The position numbers and the translations under genes are program-made. The notes beneath the pieces were generated by a model that was not told the DNA's origin, made no database searches, and saw nothing but the letters and a program-made list of their open reading frames with translations. This document shows positions 1 through 11,632 of a DNA stretch of 40,000 bases, piece by piece. The first letter of the stretch is position 1; every line of letters begins with the position of its first letter. Source of the stretch: Bigelowiella natans CCMP2755 (taxonomy: Eukaryota; Cercozoa; Chlorarachniophyceae); contig ADNK01000889.1 in assembly GCA_000320545.1 (NCBI GenBank), positions 1-40,000 of the forward strand. The letters are read 5' to 3'.

Positions 1-32
1 TCTCTCTCTCTCTCTCTCTCCTCTGTTTATAG

Positions 33-305
33 GAGGAGCGGACAATATCGTAACGTATTCCACGCAGGTTACAACTTTTTGTTGAAAAGTATAAATGCAT
101 ATGTAGCTCTAGAGCATTCATCATGTGATAGTAACGGGGGAGAAGGGCAGCGCCGACAGCGGTATGAACGGCGTGAAGAATATTTCGAACATTATTGATC
201 TATTTTCAGGCTATAAAATACTGCAGGAGAGGGGCGTCCCCGGGCTGGTAGAAGACAGACAATATACCCCTTTTTATTCCTTCCTCCCCTCCCCGCTCTT
301 TATAT

Positions 306-350
<45 letters not shown>

Positions 351-1525
351 TACTCATTTTCCGTCTCCATTTTGCAGTAGCCCCCCCTCCCCCCTTCTTT
401 CGATGCAATGCATAATATGACGACGGTCGCCGTCATGATCTCTCCCGCCATTCCCGTCCTCCATCCCCTTTGCCACCATCATTCACCACCACTGCGCCAT
501 TTCCTTTCAGTTTCAAGGATTTGTGAGCAACGGGTGGAGGTTCGTCCCTGGCAGGTATTAGCTGAGACCGTGTTACGACAAAAGTCATGTCAATTCCGAA
601 ACCCTCCCCCCCCCCCCTGCCCTTCTCTGTCCCTATCCACCATACACACATAATCATGCTTTGTGCAGGGCAGTGTACTTCTCGGCCTACGATAGCGCGC
701 TGGGTTATTTGAACGGAAGGAGCAATAGCTCCCGCTCCTCCTCACCTGGGGAATCGCTGAAGAGCAGCAGGCCGCCGCCCCCGCCCCTGTATCACTGCTT
801 CTTAGCAGGGGGATTTGCGGGAGGAGTCGCTTGGTAATGTTGCTGCTGCTGCTGTTCTCGCCAAGCCCATATCCACATAATATGTAGCAATACATGCATT
901 TGTTAAGAACAATATCCCTTCCTTTCCGTAATAATCTTGCTTCCATCCATCAGGCTGAGCACCTACCCTTTCGACGTCATCAGGAACCGCATGCAGGTAG
1001 GAGGAGAGTAAGAAAGAGAGAGGGGGGGAAGCTGGAGAGTAGGGACAGCATGAATCGTTGCCTCATATCATCGTAACCCAACAATTCGTGACTTCATCAA
1101 TTTTCCATCCCACATAAATTTTTTTCAGGCGGATGCTGCGGACCCTCGACTTCGCAAATACAGAAATATGTGGCATTGCGCTTATGAAATAGGTCGGTCG
1201 CGCGCGCGCGCGTTCTTCCAGAAAGAATGAAATTCCTCCTCGTCACTGCTTTTGCATCCACTGAATTGGGAGATGGGTTCGACATGAAGTAGTAGGATGT
1301 GTCTTGCCTCCGCTTCTCTGTTTTCTCCGTCATCACCCTCCTTATCCTCTTCCTCTTCCTCCTCCTCCTCTATGTCCTGCTCCTGGGCTGATGTCAGCGG
1401 CGCAAGAGGGGTTCCACGGCTACTTTAAAGGACTCACTGTGTGCCTCATCCGAGCTATCCCGGTTATTATCTTATGGATATGTAGAAGCAACATCGACTT
1501 CTTTTTTAGCTCCCCGTTTGCGTGA
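33..1525 (+). CDS. Mitochondrial carrier family protein, 3' part (5' end outside the window)
   Basis: Solute transporter of the six-helix mitochondrial carrier (SLC25) family, probably in the mitochondrial inner membrane. Seven exons join in frame: 33-67, 210-247, 511-554, 669-833, 954-996, 1129-1192, 1398-1525. The first reads GQYRNVFHAGYKILQERG, the matrix-helix pattern that closes a carrier repeat. GLFQGFVSNGWRFVPGRAV and FSAYDSAL then form the fourth helix of the protein. The last repeat has LAGGFAGGVAW followed by the signature PFDVIRNRMQ (Px[DE]xx[RK]), then KYRNMWHCAYEI, EGFHGYFKGL and LIRAIPV. A Ser/Pro-rich loop (about residues after ALGYLNGRSN) is inserted between repeats 2 and 3. 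Substrate cannot be assigned; the pattern resembles acylcarnitine/ornithine-type carriers. The last exon may read into an intron after AIPV, so the stop at 1523-1525 is less certain than the rest. The first repeat and start codon lie left of the window. Confidence 0.85.
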
Positions 1526-2501
1526 GCCCTGCCCGCATGTGGGGACAGACACCCATTTTTGATTCGCTAACTCATGCTGAAAAACATCTTGTGTGAGTAT
1601 GCATCTGATGACGAATAATTGTTTTTGGGAAAATCACAATTAACAACAAACAAGGTGAATGCGTGCATCTTCACGACGTACACGGCTGCGATTAGGGCAA
1701 TGGAGTAGCTGCTTGTCTAGTTATGAAGGTTGTTACAACCTGAAAGATAAGTGGTAGGACGAATAGGACGATGATATGTTTGACGGCTCGAACGACGATG
1801 TATAGATGAAAACCCCGAGATCTTCGCTGCGCATGTGCACGAGCCGATGCGTAGTCAGAGAATCTTTCATGAACATTCAAAGCAAGCAAATAACAGTTGA
1901 CCAATGACACGCTCATGCGTAATAATTGATCAAATCTGGGCGTGCATGCATCTTGTTGTCCACGCATCGTAGTGGCAGCTGCTGTGTGTCATGGCGATTG
2001 ATTGCGATGTATCTAGGCATCTTCTAGACCTTTGACAGCTACACAGGCACGCTAGCACGAGAAGGACTAGCTAGCTAGATTCGACACGATCGATGTCATT
2101 CAATGAAAGAGCTCAAAAATTGTAGATTGTTCTTTTAATTGAACAGCCGCGGTGGCCGCTAGAAAGCCGCAGCAGAGTCTGAGCGCAAAATGACATTGCC
2201 CGTGTGCTCACATAGCGTGCTTTCACACATGCAATGATCACAAGAAACGTGTTTTCGTTCCAAGTATATTTATTTATTTTCCAACGCGAACTATTCAGTC
2301 CATTTTCTTAAAATTAGAAGGTTGTAGGTTACAACTCAAAGCAATGAGCCTGTCGCTATAATATCTTGTTTTGCTTATTGTCTATGTACATGCACGCGCA
2401 GGCTTAGCAATTACTATGCACCCGGAACTTGCTATATGTATCTGCTGCTGCTGCCTGTTGTTGCTGCTGCTGCTGCTGCTGTTGTAGCTGCTGGCGCTGC
2501 C
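1526..2501. other. Intergenic spacer between the convergent carrier and ClpB genes
   Basis: No convincing coding sequence is seen. The stretch is rich in TGCATG- and CTAG-like words (for example CTAGCTAGCTAGA at about 2069-2081). It ends in a CTG run that abuts the ClpB stop codon. It should contain the 3' untranslated regions of both flanking genes, which converge here. Confidence 0.5.
2442..2498. repeat. Imperfect CTG/CAG trinucleotide repeat at the ClpB 3' end
   Basis: An imperfect run of CTG and GTT/GTA variants lies immediately downstream of the ClpB stop codon. Read on the ClpB strand it is a CAG/CAA run at the very beginning of the 3' UTR. Confidence 0.85.
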
Positions 2502-5480
2502 TTACGAGCTGAAGGCGGCTACAGGCTCCGTCGCCTCGACTTTCTTCTCAAAGGTGAAGTGCTGCTCTTCGTCCCGCTCCTCCAGGTCGACGAGAACCTT
2601 GTCGCCGCTCGTGTACTTTCCGCGGAGGATCTCCTTGGAGAGGGGAGTCTCGATCATCGCGGTGATGACACGCTTGAGGGGGCGGGCACCGTAGGCTGGG
2701 TCATAGCCCATATCGACAAGCTTGTCCACGGCGGAGTCCGTCACCTCGAAGCTGAGCTCGCGGTCCTCCAGCCTTTCGCTCACGCGCTTGAGCTGGATGC
2801 GCACAATATCGCGCAGCTGCTCCTTGGTGAGCGGGTTGAACACGATGAACTCGTCCATCCGGTTGATGAACTCAGGGCGGAAGTGGTTGCGGACGGCCTC
2901 CATCACGCGCTTCTTCTCCTCGTCCCCAGTCTCGCCGGAGCCAGCCCCCAGGTTGCTCGTCATGATGATGATCGTGTTGCGGAACGATACGGTCCTCCCC
3001 TTGCTGTCCGTCAGCCGTCCATCGTCCAAGATCTGCAGAAGAAGGTTGAACACGTCCAGATGCGCCTTCTCCACCTCGTCAAACAGCACCACGCTGTAGG
3101 GGCGCCGGCGCACGGCCTCGGTCAGTTGTCCGCCCTCTTCGTAGCCGACGTATCCGGGGGGGGCACCGGTCATCCTGCTGGAGGCAAAGGAGTCCATGTA
3201 CTCACTCATGTCCAGCCGAATCATAGCGTCCTCGGTGTCGAACAGCTGCTGCGCAAGAGCCTTGCAGAGCTCTGTCTTCCCCACCCCGGTGGGCCCAAGG
3301 AACATGAAGTTGGCGAGGGGGCGGTTGGGGTCGGACAGGCCGGCGCGGCTCCTCTGCATGGCCTCGGCAACAGCTGTGACTGCCTCGTCTTGCCCCACCA
3401 CGCGCTGGTGCAGGCGGTCGCCCAGGGTCAGGATGCGCTCCATCTCGGACTGGAGCATCTTCTGCACGGGTACGCCGCTCCACTTGGACACGACCTCGGC
3501 GATGTCATCAGGAACCACCTCCTCACGGATAAGGGACATGTCGCCCAGCTCGCCCTCCGCCGCCTGCAATTCTCTCTGCAGGTCGTACCAAACGCCGTAC
3601 CGCAAGCGGGAGGCCTCTTCCAGGTTGTACTCCCGCTCAGCCTGCGCTGCAGCAACGTTGACGTCCTCCATCTTTTCCTTGATTCGGTTGATCTCTGCCC
3701 GCGACTGCTTCTCCTTGAGCCAGCGGTCGTTCAGCTCCACCTGCCTCTTCTTCAGCGTCTCGACCTGGTCCTCGAGGTCAGAGATGCGTGCCGAGCTGCT
3801 CGCGCGAATTTCGCTATTTGCCGGGCGCTTAAGCGACAGCAGTTCCATCTCATATCGCAACAAGGTTCTCTCAACCTCCTCGAGCTCGATCGGCTTGCTC
3901 GTGGCCTGTGATTGCACCTTCGAGGCAGCCTCGTCCACGAGGTCGATGGCCTTATCAGGCAGGAAGCGGTCGGCAATATATCGGTCGGAGAGCCTCACAG
4001 CCTCGATAAGGGAATCGTCAGAGATGCGGACCTTATGGAAAAGTTCATACTTCTCGCAAAGTCCTCGAAGGATCGATATGGTCTCCTCGGGTGTGGGTTC
4101 CTCCACCATCACTTGCTGGAATCGTCGCTCCAACGCTGCATCTTTCTCCATATACTGTCGGTACTCATCCACAGTCGTTGCGCCAATGCACCGTAGCTCT
4201 CCCCTCGCAAGCATGGGCTTGAGGAGATTGCCAGCGTCCATACCAGAATCGCCTGCCTTCCCTGCACCCACGATCGTGTGGATTTCGTCGATAAAGAGAA
4301 TAATGGTGCCGTCCTCCTTAACCTCATTGATCACGGCCTTGAGTCTCTCTTCGAATTCACCACGGTATTTCGCGCCAGCAATAAGCTGGCCGAGATCGAG
4401 ATTGAAGACCTTACGACCCATCAGGGCGGCGGGGACGTCGCCATCTGCGATGCGCTGAGCCAGTCCCTCCACGACAGCGGTCTTCCCCACTCCGGGCTGT
4501 CCGATGAGCACGGGGTTGTTTTTCGTCCTGCGCGATAGAATCTGGATGGTTCGGCGAATCTCCTCGTCCCGGCCAATCACAGGATCAAGCTTACCGTCAA
4601 TGGCGGCCTGAGTAAGGTCGCGTGCGTACTTATCCAAGGCCTCATACGACACCTCCGGGTTCTTTGAACGAACGGTGGAGCCACCACGCACTTCCATAAT
4701 CGTTTGCTTAACGCTAGTGTAGCTCATACCAAACTGTCCCATCAGAGCCTTTCCGATCCTCGTGTCTTTTGCGAAAGCTAGTAGCATGTGTTCCACGGAT
4801 ATGTAATCGTCTTTCATTTCCGACTTCTCTTGACGAGCTTCCTCAAGGAGCATTTCCAGAAAGCGCCCGATCATCTGCTGGTCGTAGCCGCGCACCTGGG
4901 GCTGCCGGCGCATGTAGTCGTCGAGAGAACGTGCGAAGATGTCTTTGTCGACACTCATCTTTTCGAGGACTCTTGGAACGAGTCCATTGTCCTGGTTGAG
5001 GAGCGATTTCATTAGGTGCTCTGTTTCCACGATCTGGCTAGATTGCTCTTTAGCCACATTCGGGGCATTGGCTAGAGCTTCCCACGCTTTTTCGGTGAAT
5101 TCGTCCTCGCTAATTCTTCCCATCGCATTCACTGCAAGCCCTCGACTCTTCCTAGAGGATGAGGAAAGGGAGGAGCGAGAGAATGAAGAAGGCTGTAGAA
5201 TGTCCGAGAGGCGTGGGTTTTGGAGAAGGGCATTCACGCACATGTCCACGCGATTGTTCCTTTGAGTCACTGAAGGACTGAAGAACTGCCGCTGGTGAGG
5301 CAGCGCTCCTCTTACCGTTCTAAAAGAGGGAGGATCAACCCTGCTTCTGGAAGTGCCTGCAAGACGAAGAGCTGATTCTACGTTATTGTTTGTAGTGCTG
5401 CCTCTAGAAGGGCTCAGTGCCACCAAAGAGAGGACGGCAGCCGCCACGAGTGAACCTAGACAATCATACGACATCATCAA
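2502..5480 (-). CDS. clpB: ClpB/Hsp104-type AAA+ disaggregase, organelle-targeted (probably plastid)
   Basis: ATP-driven hexameric chaperone that threads aggregated proteins through its central pore together with an Hsp70 system. The 992-residue frame is uninterrupted. Residues 1-30 carry a hydrophobic core ([12 protein letters not shown]) like a signal peptide, and 30-120 are Ser/Arg-rich like a transit peptide; the mature protein begins near [14 protein letters not shown] (about 123). The Clp N-domain is about 123-265. NBD1 has Walker A GQPGVGKT (327-334), pore loop KYRG (371-374) and Walker B ILFIDE (about 394-399). The coiled-coil middle domain is about 530-655. NBD2 has GPTGVGKT (729-736), pore loop GYVG (776-779) and Walker B VVLFDE (797-802), and the C-terminal D2-small domain follows. 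All catalytic motifs look intact. The start is the first of three tandem Met codons. It has no introns, unlike most neighbours. The transit region lacks the clear Phe at the cleavage site typical of many ochrophyte plastid proteins, so plastid targeting is inferred. Confidence 0.96.
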   Translation of the reverse strand: MMMSYDCLGSLVAAAVLSLVALSPSRGSTTNNNVESALRLAGTSRSRVDPPSFRTVRGALPHQRQFFSPSVTQRNNRVDMCVNALLQNPRLSDILQPSSFSRSSLSSSSRKSRGLAVNAMGRISEDEFTEKAWEALANAPNVAKEQSSQIVETEHLMKSLLNQDNGLVPRVLEKMSVDKDIFARSLDDYMRRQPQVRGYDQQMIGRFLEMLLEEARQEKSEMKDDYISVEHMLLAFAKDTRIGKALMGQFGMSYTSVKQTIMEVRGGSTVRSKNPEVSYEALDKYARDLTQAAIDGKLDPVIGRDEEIRRTIQILSRRTKNNPVLIGQPGVGKTAVVEGLAQRIADGDVPAALMGRKVFNLDLGQLIAGAKYRGEFEERLKAVINEVKEDGTIILFIDEIHTIVGAGKAGDSGMDAGNLLKPMLARGELRCIGATTVDEYRQYMEKDAALERRFQQVMVEEPTPEETISILRGLCEKYELFHKVRISDDSLIEAVRLSDRYIADRFLPDKAIDLVDEAASKVQSQATSKPIELEEVERTLLRYEMELLSLKRPANSEIRASSSARISDLEDQVETLKKRQVELNDRWLKEKQSRAEINRIKEKMEDVNVAAAQAEREYNLEEASRLRYGVWYDLQRELQAAEGELGDMSLIREEVVPDDIAEVVSKWSGVPVQKMLQSEMERILTLGDRLHQRVVGQDEAVTAVAEAMQRSRAGLSDPNRPLANFMFLGPTGVGKTELCKALAQQLFDTEDAMIRLDMSEYMDSFASSRMTGAPPGYVGYEEGGQLTEAVRRRPYSVVLFDEVEKAHLDVFNLLLQILDDGRLTDSKGRTVSFRNTIIIMTSNLGAGSGETGDEEKKRVMEAVRNHFRPEFINRMDEFIVFNPLTKEQLRDIVRIQLKRVSERLEDRELSFEVTDSAVDKLVDMGYDPAYGARPLKRVITAMIETPLSKEILRGKYTSGDKVLVDLEERDEEQHFTFEKKVEATEPVAAFSS

Positions 5481-7129
5481 ATAAATATTGAATCCAACTT
5501 TCGTGACCGATCATACGTGTGGAGAACATTTGTAGGTTTATGAACAATGAAGGTTTGAAGAATTACTTAAATGGGCGGAACCACGATTCACCAAATGCGA
5601 CTTCTATTTTCAAGAGACCGTCGTTTACAATTATTAAAAAATGAATCTAGTAAAAGGGATAAAATTTCCATCTTTATTTTGCTTCCACGTCGCTAATTGA
5701 CGTTTCAGAGGGAAGGGAAGAAAAAACACACACACAATCCTTCCCTCGTGAGTTGGTTTACCTCCGACGGCCAGGAGAAATGTCTTCTGATTCCTCGTCC
5801 GATACATCATATATATTGCTAGGTTCGAGTAGCTTGATTAATTTCGAGCGTTGATGTCTCTGCTACCGTGTAGGGGGGGGGGGAGGGGGAACTGCGCAAG
5901 TCCTGGAAGGTTGTTGATTCCGAAATTCTACGACCACCTAAGAGAATTGGATTGGAAAAATAAATGTACTGCACAACATCATTCGCGACATACTTAAATT
6001 TCAGAGAAATAAAAATCCCAAAAAAACATCTATTCGAAAAATAGACGTAGATTTAGGGTGTTAATAGAGATCTAGAGTGAAATTTGCAATTATTTCTACC
6101 CATTTTTCTACAGAAAAAAAATCGTACAATGCTGCTTTGTGCTTGAAGAGCCTACCCTTAAGCCAGGCCTTTCACCATGTCTGGAGTTAGCATTTGTGCA
6201 CAGAGACGAATTTCCGGAGATTTCTCGAAATAAACTGGAAATCAAAGACTTTTTTAGCTCATTTTTGAAAGAATTCAAAAATTCTCTGCGAACAAGGGCT
6301 CTGTTTGGTAACATGGGTAGGAGACGCGGTGAAGGAGAAACGTTCGACAGTCTAGATATCGGCGGTATTTGTAGTTTGCGACTTGACAGCTTCGCCTCAA
6401 ATTAATCAGGGTTGCTGTTTTTTGTTTACGACAACAATAGACTAGTTTTCTAAAAAGAAGAAGAGGGAGAGGGCCCAAGTTGGGCTAAATGAGGAAAATA
6501 AGGAAGGTAGAGAAATTTTTTGATGGAAATACACCATATTTTCAGAAATTTAAGGTAATGTAATTCAGAGTTTTCTATGCTGACATCTATGGGGATTATT
6601 GATAATCATCGGTGATTGTAATTTATTTTGGAACAAAAGTTCTCGTTCCTTCTCAAAATGCTCGATGATCAGGTAAGAGCCTAGGAGCAAATTCCACCTT
6701 CAGATAGAGAATATTCCCAGAATAATAATTCATTTCAATGTAGAATTATATTTATATCTTACGACATACATTGGAGATTTGTCTCGATCGAAATTAAAAG
6801 TTTAGAGAGAATACGTAGGCGTAGCCTTGATCTGAAACTTGCTCCAGGTTACCGCCTGTCCCCCCCTTCTCTCTGTCACCCTGCCATACTCTATCGGGGC
6901 AGCCATAGAGAGACGAAAACATTTCAGAGTATTCATTGACTATTTTATCAACGTTCTATCGAAACGCTCAATCTGCAATTATTAAACTGAGATCGCAGAA
7001 GTTGCGATCCGCACTGAATGCCTCTGCTGCAGACTAAGCGGAGAAAAAAAAAAGAAGAAACTCCGGAAAGTGAGGGTAGGACTGAAGCTCATATGTATTG
7101 CTTGTTTGCTTAGGGTATAAACAGACGTG
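5481..7129. other. Divergent intergenic region between ClpB and the ORP gene
   Basis: AT-rich DNA of about 1.65 kb with no convincing gene. It must contain the promoters of both divergently transcribed neighbours. A G-rich run lies near 5873-5889, and short AT-rich open frames at 6108-6478 look like chance. No TATA-type or other recognised element could be assigned with confidence. Confidence 0.5.
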
Positions 7130-8621
7130 ATGAGCGCGAAGGAAGGAGGTGATAATGACCCTAAGAAAGTGAACCTGAAATCAATCGTTAAGCCCTGGGA
7201 TAAAGAAGAGAAATCAGAGTTCGGAGTCCCAAACGTGGAACGCGGACAGAACGGAGGATGTAGCTTCGTGGCCAAGGATGGCCTCTCCATGAATCGCACG
7301 TAATGCCACACAATAGCTTTCATAGACTCTCACTTTATCCGTCATCATTATCTTCACACGAAGACCATTCTACTAAAAACCAATCTCCTATCACCTAACC
7401 TGCCACAGGGTCGTCACTCACCTGATCAAGTCGATGGGACAGAACATCATGGAGGGAAAATCCATTATAAACATTTCGCTTCCTGTTAAAATTTTCGAGC
7501 CACGTTCCTTCCTCCAGCGAATGACTGATCATTGGGCATTTGCACCGGTATTATTCATAGCAAGTTGATAGTTTTCATTTGTGAGTATAGAGAATGGGGG
7601 GAGAAGGGGTAGACGGGGGAGAGGAAAGCTCATGATCGTGGTTTAATGAGCTTATGGTGTATAACAGCTATACATTAATAAAGCTGCTATGGCTAAAGAT
7701 CCCGTCGAACGATTCAAATGGATTATCACGTTTGTCATCTCCGGTGCGCAGCCTCTCTCAATTGTGTCATGTCCATTGACGTGTGGTTTTCGGTCATTGT
7801 TGTGCTGATGGTTTGTGATGTACGTGTATATGCGCTTTTGCTTGGCAAACTTGATTGTACACCTTGATGGCATCTAAAAACACCACCAACGCTTCTTCCG
7901 CAGGGTTGCACAACGGGTGCAGGCAGAATAAACCTTTCAACCCCATTCTCGGTGAAACCTTCCAGGCCACGTACCCTGACGGCACAAAGATATTTCTCGA
8001 GCAAATCAGCCATCACCCACCTGTGAGCCAGTACGAGCTCTTTGGTCCCAACGGAAGCTGGAAAATGTGCGGTTTCAATGAGTACAAAGCTTCTTTCCGC
8101 CCCAACGGCGTCGTCGGTGGGCAGTACGGGCCAAACCGCATAGAATTCGAGGTGAGTTATGATAACATGATGACGGCTGTTAGGCTGGGGTGCGTTGCAG
8201 GAGGAAGAATGGGGGTTGGAGGGGACTGGAGCGTGAAAAAAACCCTTGTATACCGTCGAAGTCATCATCATCATCATCATCATCATTTTCATCATCTTCT
8301 CGTTTGTACCTGAATATTGACATATGCGTGCGTGTGTGCGCGTATGTGCAGGACGGGACGGTGATTGAGTACTCGATGCCCAAGGTCTGCGTCACGGGTA
8401 TGATGATCGGAGACTGGCTATTCTACTGGACCGGCGAGATCGTGTTCAAGGTACTTTTGCGGCGGTGGATAACGCTCCCCTCGCCTCTCCATTAGGTGTT
8501 GTTTCCTCATCCATTTGTTGTTGTTGTTGGTGGCCGTTTCCTGCGATTGTAGGACTTGAAGAACAACCTTACAGCTAACATTCTCTTCGATCCAGACGCA
8601 GCACAGAGTAAGAAGAGAGAG

Positions 8622-8664
<43 letters not shown>

Positions 8665-9929
8665 GGTGAAGGAGGGACTGGCCCTTATACAATCGAGTCT
8701 CTCCCAATGCACTTTTCGTAGTCTATTGCACGAGTGTATGCTATTATACTATCATCAATATTCTTGTAATTTCAATTCTATTGCGCCCGCTGCCATACTA
8801 TTTCTCTCTCCGGTGATTGGTGTCTTCTGTGACAGGTATGGTTTCGTACGCGACATCGTTCTTCACGGCCAACTCTCCATGGTAATTCGTTTTTGGTTGC
8901 AACTGTGCTTGCGCCCGGACGAGAGTTACTGTAGAACAACAAACCGCAGAAGGAGAGACGGGCATGGGAGAAAGGGGAACGTGGTGGTTGTGGTGGTGAT
9001 TGTACAGGAGGTAAAGCTGTGCTTTGAGCTGTCCTATGGCACGCCACTGCGCACACAGTCTTTGAAAATAATGTGGAGTGCCTCCTTCTCATTCTGAACC
9101 CTTGCTCGACCTGCCTCCTTCTTTTGAATGGTAGCGACTACCTGAAGGGGTCTGTGAACAAGGGAGATAAGAAGATCCACAACATCGAGGGGTGCTGGCT
9201 AAGCAAGCTTAAGTTTGATGAGAAGGTAGGTTGGAATTAGGTCGGTCGTAGAGCAGGGACAGCTATAGATTAAAAGCATACCCTCTCAACTTCTCACCCC
9301 CTCTCCCTTCTCCCTTCCTCATCGCGTTGATATTTTACTGATTGCTTTGTCGATCACGCCAAGGTTTACTGGAGGATTCGCCAGTGGCAGACGTTTGCGC
9401 CTCAAGAGGAGGTGAGAAGAATACGATGATATGATGAGTGAAAACCACCCTGAAATTGTTCGGTTCACCAAATTTCTTTCCTTTCATTAATTTCCTTTCA
9501 TTTATTCCCTTTCATCACCGTCTTTATTGCAGGAGAATACACTACCATCACAAGCAACTAAACGCGCGGACCTTGTCGCGCTACTCAAAGGTGCACCGCC
9601 ACTAACATCTCCACCTCCGAAAGCGCAATGTGTACATTGAAAGATTATCGACTAATTGTGCATTAGGGGACATGGAGACGGCACAAACTGAAAAGAAGCG
9701 CTTAGAAGAAAAGCAGAGGAATGACCGCAAGCTAAGGTCAACTACTCAACACACCCACCCACCGACAAATACACATAGAATGGGGGGAGGGGGGGGGGTG
9801 AGAGAGAGTTCCGAGGAAGGGTTGGAAGGAGGAAGGGAGCAGGTGGATAGACCCTCCTTATTTTCTTGAATGAAATTTCGAAATTATCTTGGCAGGAAGG
9901 AACATGGCCCCCAAGATGGTGGGCACTAG
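7130..9929 (+). CDS. Oxysterol-binding protein-related protein (ORP/Osh), lipid-transfer domain only
   Basis: Lipid-transfer protein expected to move sterol or phosphatidylserine against PI4P between membranes at contact sites. Twelve exons join in frame to 377 residues: 7130-7299, 7409-7547, 7668-7743, 7904-8151, 8352-8450, 8553-8607, 8836-8881, 9135-9225, 9364-9411, 9533-9590, 9667-9736, 9896-9929. Visible ORD features are [37 protein letters not shown], the family fingerprint [10 protein letters not shown] (about 160-169) with the PI4P-contacting His pair, and the C-terminal [16 protein letters not shown]. The C-terminus is a charged helix rich in Lys/Glu. No PH, ankyrin or FFAT region is seen, so it resembles the short yeast Osh4-Osh7 forms. 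Which lipid is exchanged for PI4P cannot be told. Intron 5' ends carry GA-rich tracts (notably 8626-8661). Confidence 0.93.
8262..8287. repeat. (TCA)n microsatellite in an ORP intron
   Basis: Perfect TCA trinucleotide run within the intron between ORP exons 4 and 5. Confidence 0.9.
8626..8661. repeat. (GA)n microsatellite in an ORP intron
   Basis: GA run lying shortly downstream of the donor at 8608, in the intron between ORP exons 6 and 7. Confidence 0.95.
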
Positions 9930-10849
9930 CGAGGTTGCTCAAACCATCTGAGTGTGCGAGGGGGTAACCACTGCATTATTATAGTGCGTGGTATCATTCC
10001 TTATTTCCTCTGCAATTACTGGTGCATGGCTGACTAACTGCAAATGCGCATATATAATAATCATTATCTCTTGCATGTACATATATAATAAACATTTCAA
10101 GATGAAAACTAGAAATAGCCAGCAAATTAATGAACATACATTAAGGCATACACTTTAAATTTGTGCAGTGCAAAGTCCCACACGCACATATTGTATTGCG
10201 GCTGGCGACAATGGCTTCCATGAAACGCTGCGTGCACGCCGATGCACAATTATAAAAAATTATCGCAATGCGCTGGCGCATACGCCGTGACACAAGAGTC
10301 TTTATTATTTGCTTAGGTCAAATAGTAGCAATCGTAGGAAACATGTTGCTTTTCTGTGCTAGGCGGAAGTGGCGATATGCGCAGCGTCAGCACTCTATCT
10401 AGCCTAACAATGTAGCCTAGAATAAGCGTGTATAGGGATCGCATGCCTATTGTCATGCCCAATGCCTCTAGGCCTCAATAATGCGTTTCAATTTGCCAGC
10501 GTATACAAATGCGTCACACACTGAATTGCTGAGCGCGTTATGTAGCATGTGTTAATAATCTAAATAATTCATCACAGCTGGGCTGCTACACGTACCTAGA
10601 CATCTAGACATGATTCACTGATAATCATTCGCGCACATGTGACGTTCTACACACATAATCAAGACTTATTTGAATATATTCATCTGTAACATTTTCCTTG
10701 CGAACGATAAATTTTAGTTATAGGTGCTGACTTGATGTGCTCCTTCACAAAAATTTCTTTGCACTTCATTTGCACCTGACCATGGGCTGTGCGGCGGGCG
10801 GATTTCGTCGGTCATAATCCACATGTGGGACCAGCACGAACACTTATCT
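9930..10849. other. Intergenic spacer between the ORP gene and the small single-span protein gene
   Basis: No open frame with coding character is seen. The text is dominated by GCATG, TGCAC and CTAG-like words, similar in feel to the spacers at 1.6-2.3, 14.5-14.9 and 22.9-23.2 kb. Both flanking genes converge here, so it should contain two 3' UTRs. Confidence 0.5.
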
Positions 10850-11437
10850 CTAAGGCTTCAGGTACTTATCGACAACCATCTGGTGTATCTTCAGGATCCC
10901 TTGATTCCAGTTAGAGACCATTTTGTCGTTCAGCTCCGATCTGAAAGTCCATGTATGCATACGTTCATTTATGTCATCTCCGAGCATCATGGCATCAAGG
11001 AAGAGGAAGGGACAGAAAACTTACCCGAAATTAGTAACAGGTTCTTTTATTTTTAGTGGTGCTGCTCCGGGAATTCCCATATCCACGCGAATACTGTCAA
11101 TGGCCATGTTCAGCCGCTCGGATGCCGCATACACCTACACGTTTGTCAAATTTCAAGAGTGAAGCGTAGTCAAGACGTCGACTGGATTCTAGAGTGAAGA
11201 GGGATACCATAGAACCTTGTGGAAATGAACTTAACCCCTCCCCCTCATTACAATACTAACAGGTATGCGTAGCCACGTAGCTATGATCCATCAACGCGAT
11301 GGAGCCTCCGAATCTTCCAGATAACCGCCTTTCAAATCTCTATTTTAAGTCTCTCCGTTTCTCCTCACCGTTAGCTTGAGGTTGGCGTAGGTGAGACCCA
11401 TGATCCCCACCCCCACTGCGAATGCCTGCAGCCTCAT
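10850..11437 (-). CDS. Small single-span membrane protein, 89 residues (tentatively MICOS Mic12/Mic13-like)
   Basis: Three exons on the minus strand join in frame: 11437-11369, 11134-11025, 10940-10850. Canonical donors (GTGAGG, GTAAGT) and acceptors (GTGTAG, TTTCAG) bound them. The product begins MRLQAFAVGVGIMGLTYANL, a short hydrophobic segment suited to one membrane span. A loop with GIPGAAPLK follows, and a C-terminal amphipathic helix contains KMVSNWNQGILKIHQMVVDK. I do not recognise it with certainty. The size, N-terminal span and terminal helix with an internal Trp-Asn recall the Mic12/Mic13 subunits of the mitochondrial cristae-organising MICOS complex. That assignment is inference from architecture only. 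It is transcribed divergently from the acidic eL31-like gene. Confidence 0.7.
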
Positions 11438-11632
11438 GGTTTTGCCACGGAATTTGTTGGCGCTTTGACCCACCCGATGATTTCAAATTAAATTCTGCAA
11501 AAGACTTCACAAAATATAATGAAAACAACATAATTTTACATCACGTCAAGCCTGTTATCACAATTTTAGGCGAAAAATACGTATCTTAAAAATCTGGGTT
11601 GATTCTGAGGACCAGTGCGACCCATCACCGTC
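11438..11632. promoter_or_regulatory. Candidate bidirectional promoter between two divergent genes
   Basis: About 200 bases of AT-rich DNA separate the start of the small minus-strand gene from the best candidate start (ATG at 11633) of the eL31-like gene. The head-to-head layout makes a shared promoter likely. No specific motif was recognised. Confidence 0.35.

Noticed and set aside
2436-3911. A 491-codon open frame on the plus strand opposite ClpB
   Set aside because: It lies wholly antisense to a clear ClpB gene apart from a CTG-repeat start. Long antisense frames are common opposite codon-biased genes, and no domain is visible.
3196-4458. A 420-codon plus-strand frame within ClpB
   Set aside because: Ser/Arg-rich shadow of the ClpB coding strand with no recognisable domain.
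6108-6478. Overlapping short frames between ClpB and the ORP gene
   Set aside because: No domain, no splice continuation and opposing frames of similar length; most likely chance in AT-rich DNA.
7735-8295. A 186-codon minus-strand frame
   Set aside because: Antisense to ORP exon 4 and its intron microsatellite; the plus strand carries the unmistakable ORP motifs.
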